Source of the DNA: UBA9619 sp964630665
GTDB lineage: Bacteria > Pseudomonadota > Gammaproteobacteria > Arenicellales > UBA868
Assembly (NCBI GenBank): GCA_964630665.1
Contig: CAZVVN010000002.1
Location: forward strand, 1-64,000
Direction of reading: 5' to 3'
Length of the DNA: 64,000 nt
Position 1 is the stretch's first letter; each line of letters begins with the position of its first letter. The notes under the pieces were generated by a model. That model was not told where the DNA came from. It worked only from the letters and a program-made list of their open reading frames with translations, and searched no databases. Positions 9,300 to 18,461 of this stretch are shown one piece after another. Both the position numbers and the translations under genes were made by a program.

Positions 9300-11084
9300 C
9301 TAGAATGATTCTTCCGGAAATTCCATCATGGTTTCCGCGCCAGCCATGATCGATGCGAACAGCGCGCTGCTCTGCGGTAGGATTCTCTCCATAAAGAACC
9401 GCGCCGTGGCGACTTTCGCAGAATAGAACTCCGCTTCGTCGCCCGACTGTCTGTCCAGTCCGATCCTGGCCATCCGGGCCCACAGGTAACCGAAGGCCAC
9501 CAGAGCGAACAGTTTCAGATATTCTGCGGCCGCCGCACCCGCCTCATCGGGATTCTTCAGCCCGGCCTGGGCAATATGGCCGGTCGCCAGCTGCAGTCGA
9601 CCAAAGGCCTTGGCGAGCGGCAGTACGAAAGGCTGCATGTCGGGGCTGGCCGTGTTGTCGTCGATCCAGGCCTGCACAGGATGGAAGAACCGTCGCAGAT
9701 AGCGGCCCATGTGTGCGGGTAGTTTTCGTCCGACCAGGTCCAGTGCCTGGATACCGTTGGCGCCTTCATAGATCTGGGCAATTCGGGCATCTCGGGCGTA
9801 CTGTTCGACACCGTTTTCGCGGATGTAGCCGTGCCCCCCATAGACCTGGATACACAGGTTGGTCATGTCAAAGCCGCAGTCTGAGAAGTATGCCTTGACG
9901 ATTGGCGTCAACAGTTGTACCAGATCATCGGCAGCCTGGCGGGTCTCGTCATCTCCGGCCCGGTCCCGCAGGTCGATCTGGCGGGCGATCCAGGCAGCCA
10001 TCGCTCGGGCGCCTTCGGTGAACGTGCGCATGGTCAGCAGCATTCGTCTGATGTCGGGGTGCACGATGATCGGATCGGCGGGCTTGTCCTCGTGCTTGGT
10101 ACCGCTGATCGACCGGCCCTGCAGTCGCTCCCGAGCATATTCCACAGCGGCCTGCTGGGCGCTTTCGGCAAGGCCCAGCCCCTGCATGCCTACGCCGAGC
10201 CGGGCGTCGTTCATCATCGTAAACATGGCCTGCATACCCTTGTGCGGCTCGCCGACCAGCCAGCCTTTTGCACCGTCGAAATTCATGACGCAGGTAGCCG
10301 AGGCCTTGATCCCCATCTTGTTCTCTATCGATGCGCAGCTCACTGAATTTCGCTGACCGGGTTCGCCACTGGCGTCAGGCAGAAATTTCGGCACTACGAA
10401 CAGGCTGATGCCCTTGATGCCGGCAGGCGCATCGGGCAGCCTGCCCAGGACCAGGTGAATAATGTTGCTGGTGAGATCATGTTCGCCGGCGCTGATGAAG
10501 ATCTTGGTGCCCCGCAGGGCATAGTTGCCATCGTCATCGTGCTCTGCACGGGTACGGATCAACCCCAGATCGGTACCGCACTGCGGCTCAGTCAGGCACA
10601 TCGTACCGGACCATTCACCGCTCGCCAGGCGGGGTAGATAGCGCTCCTTGAGTTCATCGCTGGCAAATTCATTCAAGGCGCGGTAAGCACCGCGGGTCAG
10701 TCCCGCGTACATGCCGAACGAGATGTTCGAGGAGCACATCATCTCCTCGACCAGAACGTTGAGTGCTCCAGGCATACCCTGGCCGCCGTGCTCCGGGTCA
10801 CAGGCCAGTCCGTTCCAGCCACCCTGGGTGTATTTCTCGTAAGCCTCCTTGAAGCCGCTCGGGGTCGTGACATGGCCGTCCACCCACGTGCATCCTTGCT
10901 CGTCGCCTATCCCGTTTAAAGGAAACAATTCGTTCTGACAGAGTTTTGCGGCCTCCTCCAGGACGGCGTCGACCAGATCCGGGGTCGCTTCCTCGCAGCC
11001 GGGCAGTGAGGTGATCTCCTCCGCGCTGAAGAGTTCGTTGTAGACAAAGCGCATGTCGCGCAGTGGTGCGGTGTAGCTGGCCAT
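9300..11084 (-). CDS. Acyl-CoA dehydrogenase with C-terminal extension (DmdC/FadE type)
   Basis: FAD flavoprotein catalysing the first step of beta-oxidation, acyl-CoA to trans-2-enoyl-CoA. The 594 residues are longer than ordinary acyl-CoA dehydrogenases because of a C-terminal dehydrogenase-associated domain (about 465-594). The FAD-binding signature MCLTEPQCGTDLG and the catalytic-Glu motif YEGANGIQALDLVGRK are clear. The subfamily includes 3-methylmercaptopropionyl-CoA dehydrogenase DmdC as well as long-chain enzymes. The operon neighbours (multifunctional FadB-like protein, thiolase, FadD) favour general fatty acyl-CoA use here over DMSP demethylation. It is the last gene of the operon, 17 bp after the FadB-like gene. 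Confidence 0.9.
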   Translation of the reverse strand: MASYTAPLRDMRFVYNELFSAEEITSLPGCEEATPDLVDAVLEEAAKLCQNELFPLNGIGDEQGCTWVDGHVTTPSGFKEAYEKYTQGGWNGLACDPEHGGQGMPGALNVLVEEMMCSSNISFGMYAGLTRGAYRALNEFASDELKERYLPRLASGEWSGTMCLTEPQCGTDLGLIRTRAEHDDDGNYALRGTKIFISAGEHDLTSNIIHLVLGRLPDAPAGIKGISLFVVPKFLPDASGEPGQRNSVSCASIENKMGIKASATCVMNFDGAKGWLVGEPHKGMQAMFTMMNDARLGVGMQGLGLAESAQQAAVEYARERLQGRSISGTKHEDKPADPIIVHPDIRRMLLTMRTFTEGARAMAAWIARQIDLRDRAGDDETRQAADDLVQLLTPIVKAYFSDCGFDMTNLCIQVYGGHGYIRENGVEQYARDARIAQIYEGANGIQALDLVGRKLPAHMGRYLRRFFHPVQAWIDDNTASPDMQPFVLPLAKAFGRLQLATGHIAQAGLKNPDEAGAAAAEYLKLFALVAFGYLWARMARIGLDRQSGDEAEFYSAKVATARFFMERILPQSSALFASIMAGAETMMEFPEESF

Positions 11085-11101
11085 GTTCCCGGCTCCGTTT
11101 A

Positions 11102-13429
11102 CTAGTTGCGCAGCGGTTTGCCCGTCTCGAGCATGTGTTCGATCCGGGCCAGGGTTGCAGGTGTCTTGAGCAGTTCAAGAATGGTTCGCCGCTCCAGGGA
11201 AAGGATATGATCCTCTGTCAGCAGTTCCGTGATGTCGGTCTTGCCACCGGAGAGGACCCGGGCCAGCGACTTGCCGACGACCAGGTCGTGAGCTGTTGCC
11301 TTGCCTGACCGATAATAGTCATTGAGGACCATGGTCATTGCAGTTTCTGCTGTCGGCCCGGGCAGGCGATACTCAAGCGGTTCCGGCGCTGCATAATCTT
11401 TCGCCATCTGAAGTGCCCGTGTTTTGGCCTCCCCAAGCAGACGGTCACGGTTCATGGTAATGCCGTCATCCTGGCGCAGGTAAAGCATATCGCGCGCCTC
11501 CTCTGCTGATCGTGCGACCATGGCAGTACCGACCGTCTCGAATACCTTGGTTACGGCGGGCATGGGTCCCTGTGGGGCACGGATGTTCCCCTGCCAGCGG
11601 GCGAGCATTTCCTTGCAGCCGCCCCAGGCGGGCACCAGGCCGACGCCGACTTCAACCAGGCCCATGTAGGTCTCGGCGTGTGCCTGCAGCGCATCGCAGT
11701 GAAGCAGGACCTCCATGCCGCCCGCGAGCGCCATGCCCGACGGGGCACCGACCACTGGGAAGGGTGCGTACTTGAGCGCTTTGTAGGTATCCTGACCCTG
11801 TTTTACCGACTTGCTGATCTCCGGCCAGCCGGCGATGTTGGCCGCGAAAAGAGCAAGACCGATGTTCGCGCCGACAGAAAAATTACTGGTTTCGTTGTGG
11901 ATCACCAGTGCCTTGTATCCGGCCGACGGCACGGTTTTGATCGCCTTGTCGAGCATCGCCATGATGCCGGCATCGATGCTGTTCATCTTGGTGTGAAATT
12001 CAAGACAAAGTACGCCGTCACCGATGTCCCAAAGGCTGGCCGAACCATTGCCGGACACCCTGTCCGATGAACGTTTGATGTCAGACAGAAGCAGCACACC
12101 TTCGGCTCGGGCGACGTTATGATAGGTGCCGTCGGTACCGAAATACTGCAGCTGACCTTCTAGCGTGCGGTAAAAGCTGTTTTCGCCTACGGCCTGCAAC
12201 AGGCTGGGCACAGCCATGCCATGCTCTGATAGCTGGTTGGCAAACCAGGCCGGCCCCAGCTTGTCGATCAACTCAAAGGGCCCCCATTTCCAGGCATAAC
12301 CGTTCTTCATGGCCTCGTCGACGGCGTGTACGTCGTCGGCAATGTCCGGCACCAGAGAGGCTGCGTAACTCAGCGTGTGGGAAAGTACCCGCCAGGCATA
12401 CTGCCCGCCCTTGTCCGGGTACTCGACCAGTGCGCGCAACCCCTTTCGGCCGGCATTGATACTGTCAAGCGTGGCTTTGCTCGAGGGACTGTATTCGCCG
12501 GTCTTAAGATCGACCGATTCCTTGACCCGCTTGCCAGAGTCGGTATTTAGGCGATAGAACCCGCCTTTGCCTTTTCGTCCGGTGTAGCCTTCTCGGATCA
12601 TCCGGTCGATAAACTCGGACTCGCGATGGATGTCCCGATACATGTCTTTCTCAGGCAGCGTGGAGAGCATCGAACTGGAGATATGGGGCTGCAGGTCGAT
12701 CCCGACCAGATCCATCAGTCCGAATACGCCAGTCTTCGGTATACCCATAGGCCTGCCGATGATCGCGTCGGCTTCTTCCACGGTCAGTTCATCTTCAAAG
12801 GCGAATCGAACGGCGCTCTCCATCCACAGGATGCCGATGCGGTTGGCGATGAATCCCGGTGTGTCGTTGCACTCGACTACACTCTTGCCCAGGGTCCGGT
12901 CGCCAAATTCCCGCAGTGCCTGGATCGCATCGGGCCGGGTCTTCTGGCCAGCGACGATCTCCAGCAGTCGCATGTACCTTGGCGGATTAAAGAAATGGGT
13001 AATTGCGAAATCCTGGGCAAAAGTATCGGCTAGACCGTCGACCAGCCTGGCCAGCGGGATGGTCGATGTGTTGGATGTCACGATGGCGTTGTTCTTGCGG
13101 TGCTGATCGATCCGCCGGTACAGGTCCTGCTTGACAGCAAGATCTTCGATCACGGCCTCTATCACCAGGTCGCAGTCAGCCAGCCAGATCAGATGGTCTT
13201 CGATATTGCCCGCAGTGATCCGCTTGGCGTTACGCTTGTGCATGAAGGGTGCTGGATTGGTCTTGAGCATCTTCTGGACAGCGCCCTCGGCCACCACGTT
13301 GCGGTTCGAGGCTCCCTCCGGAACAATGTCCAGCAACACTACGGGCAGGCCGGCGTTGCTGACCTGGGCGGCGATGCCGGCCCCCATGACACCGGCACCG
13401 ATCACGGCAACTTTGTTGATTGTTGTCAT
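11102..13429 (-). CDS. 3-hydroxyacyl-CoA dehydrogenase / enoyl-CoA hydratase fusion (FadN/FadB-like)
   Basis: Bifunctional beta-oxidation enzyme of 775 residues. The NAD-binding 3-hydroxyacyl-CoA dehydrogenase domain comes first (GAGVMGAG at about 9-16, ITHFFNPP with the catalytic His), then its C-terminal helical domains, then a crotonase/enoyl-CoA hydratase domain from about 480 with GGMEVLLHCD and MGLVEVGVGLVP carrying the two catalytic Glu positions. This order, dehydrogenase before hydratase, is that of FadN and the reverse of E. coli FadB. I place the start at ATG 13429 (MTTINKV); an upstream in-frame codon would add 17 residues overlapping the thiolase stop. The gap to the thiolase gene is 2 bp, so coupling is likely. 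Confidence 0.92.
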   Translation of the reverse strand: MTTINKVAVIGAGVMGAGIAAQVSNAGLPVVLLDIVPEGASNRNVVAEGAVQKMLKTNPAPFMHKRNAKRITAGNIEDHLIWLADCDLVIEAVIEDLAVKQDLYRRIDQHRKNNAIVTSNTSTIPLARLVDGLADTFAQDFAITHFFNPPRYMRLLEIVAGQKTRPDAIQALREFGDRTLGKSVVECNDTPGFIANRIGILWMESAVRFAFEDELTVEEADAIIGRPMGIPKTGVFGLMDLVGIDLQPHISSSMLSTLPEKDMYRDIHRESEFIDRMIREGYTGRKGKGGFYRLNTDSGKRVKESVDLKTGEYSPSSKATLDSINAGRKGLRALVEYPDKGGQYAWRVLSHTLSYAASLVPDIADDVHAVDEAMKNGYAWKWGPFELIDKLGPAWFANQLSEHGMAVPSLLQAVGENSFYRTLEGQLQYFGTDGTYHNVARAEGVLLLSDIKRSSDRVSGNGSASLWDIGDGVLCLEFHTKMNSIDAGIMAMLDKAIKTVPSAGYKALVIHNETSNFSVGANIGLALFAANIAGWPEISKSVKQGQDTYKALKYAPFPVVGAPSGMALAGGMEVLLHCDALQAHAETYMGLVEVGVGLVPAWGGCKEMLARWQGNIRAPQGPMPAVTKVFETVGTAMVARSAEEARDMLYLRQDDGITMNRDRLLGEAKTRALQMAKDYAAPEPLEYRLPGPTAETAMTMVLNDYYRSGKATAHDLVVGKSLARVLSGGKTDITELLTEDHILSLERRTILELLKTPATLARIEHMLETGKPLRN

Positions 13430-13431
13430 CC

Positions 13432-14568
13432 TCAGACGGCTTCCATGATGGTGGCAATGCCCTGGCCGCCGCCGATGCATTGGGTGGACAACGCGTAGCG
13501 ACCACCATCGCGCTTAAGGACCTGCGCGGCCTTACCGGTGATCCTGGCCCCGGTGGCGCCAAGTGGGTGGCCAATGGCAATGGCACCGCCATCGACGTTG
13601 ACTTTGCTGATGTCGAGATCGAGGTCACGGATCGATGCGATGGACTGGGTCGCAAAGGCTTCGTTGATCTCGATGACGTCGATATCGTCGGCCTTAAGGC
13701 CTGCGCGGGACAACGCCTTGCGTGAAGAAAAGATCGGTCCCAGGCCCATGGTCTCTGGCTTACAACCGGACACGGCAATACTCTTGATGCGCACGATAGG
13801 ATCGAGGCCGTTCTGACGGGCATAATCTTCCGAACAGACCAGGGTCGCCGCGGCACCGTCAGTCAGCGGGGAAGAGGTACCAGCCGTGACACTGCCGTTC
13901 TGGTCGAAGGCCAGTTTGAGTCCGGCAAGGTCTTGCACCGTGGTGCCCGGGCGCAGGCAGCCATCGGTCTCGATCATGATGTCATCGAGTTGAATCGGGA
14001 CGATCTCCTCGTTCAGTCGACCGGCCGACTGTGCCTCAGACGCTTTCTGCTGGCTCAACACGGCGAACTCTTCCTGTTCTGTTCGGGAGATACCATATTC
14101 CCGCCCGACGTTTTCGGCGGTTTCTCCCATCGACATGTAGGCTCCCGGTATCGTTTCATGCAGGACCGGGTTGGGCATGGGGTTGAAGCCCCCCATTGCC
14201 ACGCGGCTCATGGACTCAACACCGGCACAGATGAAGACCGCGCCGGCACCCATCTGGATGGCACCGGCCGCATTGTGTATGGACTGCATTGACGAACCGC
14301 AGAACCGGTTGACTGTCGTTCCAGCGACTGTGATCGGCAGACCGGCCAACAGCGCGACCAGTCGGGCCATGTTGAAGCCCTGCTCGCCCTCGGGAAATGC
14401 GCAGCCGAGGATCAGGTCTTCGATGTCGTCGACGTTGACACCGGTCCTCTCGACTAGACCCCGTATAACCTGCGCCGCCAGGTCATCCGGCCGCACCTTT
14501 GCCATCAGGCCCTTGTGTGCAAAATGAAACGGCGATCGGGCGTAACCGGCGATAACCACACTTTCCAT
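13432..14568 (-). CDS. fadA: Acetyl-CoA acyltransferase (3-ketoacyl-CoA thiolase)
   Basis: Cleaves 3-ketoacyl-CoA to acetyl-CoA and a shortened acyl-CoA. The 378-residue protein has the complete thiolase triad: Cys90 in NRFCGSS, His334 in GHPLGATG and Cys364 in STQCIGGGQG. GGAGG lies 8 bp before ATG 14568. It is the first of three tightly packed beta-oxidation genes and is likely partner of the FadN/FadB-like protein encoded next. The 72-bp gap to the MerR-type gene upstream shows no strong promoter by eye. Confidence 0.93.
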   Translation of the reverse strand: MESVVIAGYARSPFHFAHKGLMAKVRPDDLAAQVIRGLVERTGVNVDDIEDLILGCAFPEGEQGFNMARLVALLAGLPITVAGTTVNRFCGSSMQSIHNAAGAIQMGAGAVFICAGVESMSRVAMGGFNPMPNPVLHETIPGAYMSMGETAENVGREYGISRTEQEEFAVLSQQKASEAQSAGRLNEEIVPIQLDDIMIETDGCLRPGTTVQDLAGLKLAFDQNGSVTAGTSSPLTDGAAATLVCSEDYARQNGLDPIVRIKSIAVSGCKPETMGLGPIFSSRKALSRAGLKADDIDVIEINEAFATQSIASIRDLDLDISKVNVDGGAIAIGHPLGATGARITGKAAQVLKRDGGRYALSTQCIGGGQGIATIMEAV

Positions 14569-14640
14569 ATCATGTCCTCCTTAAAGTCTGCTTGCGATGG
14601 GCAAGCTCAAAATCCGGGTGTTCGATCCACAGTTATACGG

Positions 14641-15069
14641 TCAGTTTTGCCCAACCGCATTTTGATGTTCGCAAAGCTCCAGGGCCGCTAGGGTCTGCGA
14701 GCGGATGTCCCTGAGCTCGGCAAGCAGGGTGGTAAGGTCTCCCTTTTGCTGTTCGAGATCTGTCAGGCGGGTACTGATTCTGTCCAGCAGTAGGACGAGT
14801 TGCTCGTGCTGAGTGGCATCGGCATCGTAAAGATCCAGGTATTCGCCAATGTCGGCCAGGCTGAAACCCAGGCGTTTTCCCCGCAGTATGATCTGCAGAC
14901 GGCCACGCTCCCGGTGACTGTAAACACGGATCTTGCCGGCCCGTCGCGGTGACAGCAGACCTTTGCTTTCGTAGTACCTGATTGCCCGAGCAGTGATGCC
15001 GAGATCGACGGCCAGTTCCGTCACGCTGTAGACACTGTCTGTTTCGTGTTCTGTCACGGCCGAGCCCAT
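14641..15069 (-). CDS. MerR-family transcriptional regulator (LiuR-like)
   Basis: A 142-residue MerR-type regulator. The helix-turn-helix with YSVTELAVDLGITARAIRYYESKGLLSPRR is at about 14-45, followed by the wing (VYSHRERGRL) and a coiled-coil dimerisation helix (about 85-130, LLLDRISTRLTDLEQQK). There are no metal-binding cysteines at the effector end. The family member LiuR controls branched-chain amino acid and fatty acid catabolism in many proteobacteria. Its ATG overlaps the fadD stop in TGATG, so it is co-translated with the genes it probably controls. The ACGTTAACGT palindrome before fadD is its likely operator (inference from known LiuR sites). Confidence 0.85.
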   Translation of the reverse strand: MGSAVTEHETDSVYSVTELAVDLGITARAIRYYESKGLLSPRRAGKIRVYSHRERGRLQIILRGKRLGFSLADIGEYLDLYDADATQHEQLVLLLDRISTRLTDLEQQKGDLTTLLAELRDIRSQTLAALELCEHQNAVGQN

Positions 15070-16769
15070 CAGCTTCTCTCGCCGCTAAGGCGGGCCTGTT
15101 CCTCGGCGACCAGTTCCTTTTTGGACAGTTTTCCGATGATGGTCTTGGGCAGTTCATCCCGGAATTCGATCTGGGACGGCATCTCTATCTTGGAGATCTT
15201 GTCTTCTAGAAAAGTCTTCAGTTCCTCTGCCGAGAGGGATTTGCCGTCTTTGAGTTTGACAAAGGCCTTGGGACTCTGACCACGGTAATCGTCGTCTATT
15301 CCGATTACGGTGACTTCTGCCACCGAAGGATGCAGATAGACAGCCTCTTCGACCATGCGCGGGTAGACGTTATAACCGCTGCACAGGATCAGGTCCTTAA
15401 GACGATCAACCAGGAAGAAGTGACCCTGTTCATCCATGTAGCCGACGTCCCCGGTCCGCAGCCAGCCGTTCCGAAGAGTGTCGGCCGTTTCTTGTTCACG
15501 ATTCAGGTAGCCCTTCATGATCTGGGGACCCTTGATCCACACTTCGCCGCGTTCGCCGGGGGCGACCGGATCGTGTGGCGGCTCGAGGTCATGGATCGAC
15601 ACATCGGTACCTGGGGCCGGCAGTCCAATCGAGTTTTCCTTATTCTCGCCGGTGAGCGAATTACAGGTTGCTACGGGCGAGGACTCGCTGAGGCCATAGC
15701 CCTCAACCAGTCGGCAGCCGGTGATCTCTTCGAATCTTCGTTTGACTTCAAGCGGCAGCGGTGCGCCGCCCGACATGCAGTAACGGATTGAAGAAAGATC
15801 GTAGCTGGAAAGGTCAGGTGCCTGGTTGATGGCGGTGTAAATGGTCGGGACAGCCGGGAAAAGGGTTGCTTTTTTGGCGCTCAGTGACTTTAGGGTCTGA
15901 TCCAGTTCATAGCGTGGCAGCAGGATCATCTCCGTCCCGGAGGCAACAGCAAAGTTCATCACGGCTGTCATCGCGAACACATGGAACAACGGCAGCACGC
16001 CGAGTATTTTTTCCTCGCCGGGTCTCAAGCCAGGAAACCAGGCAAGCACCTGTGAGATGTTGGCCGAAAGGTTTCCCTGAGTCAGCATCGCACCCTTGGA
16101 CCGGCCGGTGGTACCACCGGTGTATTGAAGCACTGCGATGTCGTCGTCAATATCGACGTCGACCGGCTTGGGATTTCCATCGTTGTTGACGAGATCCTCA
16201 TAGCGCACGGTGGTATCGTCGGCTGCGACGGTGGCGATCTCCTTTCGTTTGACGATTCCGAACAGCAGGCCTTTGACCGTCGGCAGTATCGGTGGCATTC
16301 GACAGACCACGATTTGCCGCAGGCTGTCGGTCTGGCTCAGCATCGCCGCCACCTTGGGGTACAGGACCTCAAGATCCATGGTCACCATGATCTCGGTATT
16401 GCTGTCGCTGACCTGGAAGGCGAGTTCCCGTTCGACGTAAAGCGGGTTGTAGTTGACGATCGTCGCACCGGCGCGCAGGGCGCCGAAAAAACAGATGACC
16501 GAGTAAGGCGTATTCGGCAGGCACAGTCCGACCCGGGTCCCTTTGCTGACGCCGATCTGCTGAAAGCCCCTGGCGGCTTGTTTGATCTGCTGGGCAAGTT
16601 CACCGTAGGTCGTCTTGCGGCCCAGGAAATCGATCGCCGGTCGGTCACGAAACCGGACAGCGGCCTGGTCGATGTAGTCGTTGAGGGGCTGCCGGGTCAA
16701 CTCGCATGACCAGTCGATCCCCTCTGGATAGTGATTGAGCCAAGGCTGTGGATGTTCGACGCTCGCCAT
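15069..16769 (-). CDS. fadD: Long-chain fatty acid-CoA ligase
   Basis: Activates fatty acids to acyl-CoA with ATP at the inner face of the membrane. The 566 residues match the usual FadD length. Motifs: YTGGTTGRSKGAM (P-loop, about 208-220), GYGLSESSP, and the GWLRTGDVG linker region; the C-terminal KTIIGKLSKKEL carries the catalytic lysine. AAAGGAGG precedes ATG 16769. It is the promoter-proximal gene of the beta-oxidation operon, which runs fadD, merR, fadA, fadN-like, acyl-CoA dehydrogenase, and so is likely derepressed when acyl-CoA accumulates. Confidence 0.94.
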   Translation of the reverse strand: MASVEHPQPWLNHYPEGIDWSCELTRQPLNDYIDQAAVRFRDRPAIDFLGRKTTYGELAQQIKQAARGFQQIGVSKGTRVGLCLPNTPYSVICFFGALRAGATIVNYNPLYVERELAFQVSDSNTEIMVTMDLEVLYPKVAAMLSQTDSLRQIVVCRMPPILPTVKGLLFGIVKRKEIATVAADDTTVRYEDLVNNDGNPKPVDVDIDDDIAVLQYTGGTTGRSKGAMLTQGNLSANISQVLAWFPGLRPGEEKILGVLPLFHVFAMTAVMNFAVASGTEMILLPRYELDQTLKSLSAKKATLFPAVPTIYTAINQAPDLSSYDLSSIRYCMSGGAPLPLEVKRRFEEITGCRLVEGYGLSESSPVATCNSLTGENKENSIGLPAPGTDVSIHDLEPPHDPVAPGERGEVWIKGPQIMKGYLNREQETADTLRNGWLRTGDVGYMDEQGHFFLVDRLKDLILCSGYNVYPRMVEEAVYLHPSVAEVTVIGIDDDYRGQSPKAFVKLKDGKSLSAEELKTFLEDKISKIEMPSQIEFRDELPKTIIGKLSKKELVAEEQARLSGERS

Positions 16770-16831
16770 CGAGTCCTCCTTTGGTTTTGCAACTTCATCT
16801 ATGACTTTGTTACGCTTGCGAGAAGTAGTTT

Positions 16832-16841
16832 ACGTTAACGT
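16832..16841. promoter_or_regulatory. Palindromic operator ACGTTAACGT upstream of fadD
   Basis: A perfect 10-bp palindrome, flanked as TTT-ACGTTAACGT-CA, lies 63 bp upstream of the fadD ATG. Its form agrees with my recollection of LiuR-family operators, and the operon encodes a LiuR-like MerR protein. The palindrome is seen directly; the protein-site pairing is inference. Confidence 0.6.
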
Positions 16842-16920
16842 CACTTCAGATGCAAATCAGTACCAGCGCACGAGCCGGGTCGCCCACGGCTCTGAGCGGC
16901 TTTCCGGGAAGAGTGCAGGT

Positions 16921-17838
16921 TCAGTGCACGGGCCGCACCGTGTTGGGCAATACCTGCCGAATGTTGTCGGCCAGCAACGCCAATCCTGCACGCCGCGGGA
17001 AAGTCGAGCGATAGACCAGACCGATTCGTCGAAAAGCCTGTGGCACGCCAAGTTCCCGGAGGATGACACCGTCGGCAGCCAACCGGCCGCCGTGCGCTGA
17101 CAGTGCTGGTACCAGCGTCACTCCCATGCCCATCGCGACCAGTTGGACCAGCGTTTCCAGGCTTGAGGCCTTGAGCCCTGCCATCGGCCCGCTGTCGGGC
17201 CGCTCCTCCATCCGGCAGGCGGCCATCACCTGTTCGGACAGGCAATGCTCGTTCGACAGCAGCAAAACGTCCAATCCGGCCAGGTCATCCAGAACGATAT
17301 CGTCCTGGGTATAGAACGCATGATCCCTTGGATGCGCCAGCCAGAACGGTTCCTCGAACAGCGCAATGTATTCCAGATCATCGCGGTCCGGCGGTGTGGC
17401 CAGCAGGACAGCATCAAGGCTGTGGTCCCTCAGTCCCTTGAGCAGTCGATCGGTGGTCGATTCAGTGATTTCCAGTAGGAGTTCGGGGTGCCGTTCGCGT
17501 AAATCCAGTATAAAAAGGGGCAGTAGATAAGGGCTCAAGGTGTGAATGGCGCCGACGCGTAAAGGTCCTGTCAGTGGGTCTTTCTGACTCTGTGCCAGGG
17601 TGCGGATCGCCTCGACCTGCTCGATCACCCGGCGCGCGTGCTCGGTGATCTGCCTGCCCACGGGCGTCACACTCACGCTGCGGTTGGTTCTTTCAAACAG
17701 AGTCACGCCCAGTTCATTTTCCAGCTTCTGTATCTGTCCGGAAAGTGTGGGCTGGCTGATGAAACACTGCTCTGCGGCATGACCAAAATGACGCGTTTCA
17801 CTGACAGCCACCAAATACTGAAGGTCGCGAAGATTCAT
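16921..17838 (-). CDS. oxyR: Hydrogen peroxide-sensing LysR regulator OxyR
   Basis: LysR-type regulator of 305 residues. The N-terminal winged helix-turn-helix (about 1-60) is followed by the substrate-like domain. Cys199 and Cys208 occur at exactly the positions and spacing of the E. coli OxyR redox pair (EHCLSEQVMAAC), and the surrounding residues also match, so this is OxyR rather than a generic LysR protein. In the family, peroxide oxidises these cysteines to a disulfide and switches on target promoters. It is divergent from rubrerythrin, a peroxide-scavenging protein, across 141 bp of A+T-rich DNA, the expected position for an OxyR-controlled promoter. Confidence 0.92.
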   Translation of the reverse strand: MNLRDLQYLVAVSETRHFGHAAEQCFISQPTLSGQIQKLENELGVTLFERTNRSVSVTPVGRQITEHARRVIEQVEAIRTLAQSQKDPLTGPLRVGAIHTLSPYLLPLFILDLRERHPELLLEITESTTDRLLKGLRDHSLDAVLLATPPDRDDLEYIALFEEPFWLAHPRDHAFYTQDDIVLDDLAGLDVLLLSNEHCLSEQVMAACRMEERPDSGPMAGLKASSLETLVQLVAMGMGVTLVPALSAHGGRLAADGVILRELGVPQAFRRIGLVYRSTFPRRAGLALLADNIRQVLPNTVRPVH

Positions 17839-17919
17839 GATTAATAATAGGAATAGACAATGAGTTTAATATAAATAAACGATTGTACAGATCAATTAAT
17901 CCGCAATAAAGTGCCAGTC

Positions 17920-17953
17920 ATCGAGCGGCAGAAAGGCTCGATTGCCTGATAAT
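17920..17953 (+). promoter_or_regulatory. Inverted repeat and -10 element before rubrerythrin
   Basis: ATCGAGC (17920-17926) and GCTCGAT (17936-17942) form a 7-bp inverted repeat over 9 nt, followed by GATAAT (17948-17953), a good -10 box about 26 bp before the rubrerythrin ATG. No good -35 box is present; activator-dependent promoters often lack one. The repeat covers the -35 position, so OxyR binding there is plausible but the classical ATAG-type tetranucleotide pattern is not evident. Confidence 0.4.
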
Positions 17954-17979
17954 CCAACCAAGACGACCAGGAGCAGATC

Positions 17980-18399
17980 ATGTCACTCAAAGACACCCAG
18001 ACAGAACAGAATCTCAAAGACGCCTTCGCGGGCGAATCCCAGGCCAACAGGCGCTACCTTTACTTTGCTGCCAAGGCCGACGTTGAGGGCTACAACGATG
18101 TGGCTGCCGTGTTTCGCTCGACTGCCGAAGGGGAAACCGGCCACGCACACGGACACCTCGAGTACCTCGAGCAGACGGGTGATCCGGCGACCGGTCTACC
18201 CATCGGAGAGACGTCACAAAACCTGAAGGCAGCGATTGCCGGTGAGACCCACGAATACACCGATATGTATCCCGGAATGTCCAAGACCGCCCGAGATGAG
18301 GGGCTCGACGAAATCGCCGACTGGTTTGAGACCCTGGCCAAGGCTGAACGGTCCCACGCCAACCGTTTTCAAAAAGCGCTGGATACGCTGGACGGCTGA
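17980..18399 (+). CDS. Rubrerythrin (di-iron domain only)
   Basis: Cytosolic non-haem di-iron peroxidase of 139 residues. The four-helix ferritin-like domain has the expected ligands: AGESQA, AEGETGHAHGH, AGETHEYT and AKAERSHANR, giving paired Glu and ExxH motifs. The C-terminal rubredoxin domain of classical rubrerythrins is absent, so electrons must come from another protein; the Fe-S protein encoded next is an obvious candidate (inference). CAGGAG lies 8 bp before ATG 17980. It is first in a three-gene unit with the GlpC-like and DUF3501 genes and divergent from oxyR. Confidence 0.93.
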   Translation: MSLKDTQTEQNLKDAFAGESQANRRYLYFAAKADVEGYNDVAAVFRSTAEGETGHAHGHLEYLEQTGDPATGLPIGETSQNLKAAIAGETHEYTDMYPGMSKTARDEGLDEIADWFETLAKAERSHANRFQKALDTLDG

Positions 18400-18461
18400 A
18401 AATACGGGGCAGGCAGGCCGCCGCCTCCTGCCCTTTCAGTTCGTAAGATCTGGTTTAGGCA

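Noticed and set aside
9300..11084. DmdC of DMSP demethylation
   Set aside because: Same subfamily, but the operon is a general beta-oxidation set with no dmdB or dmdD next to it.
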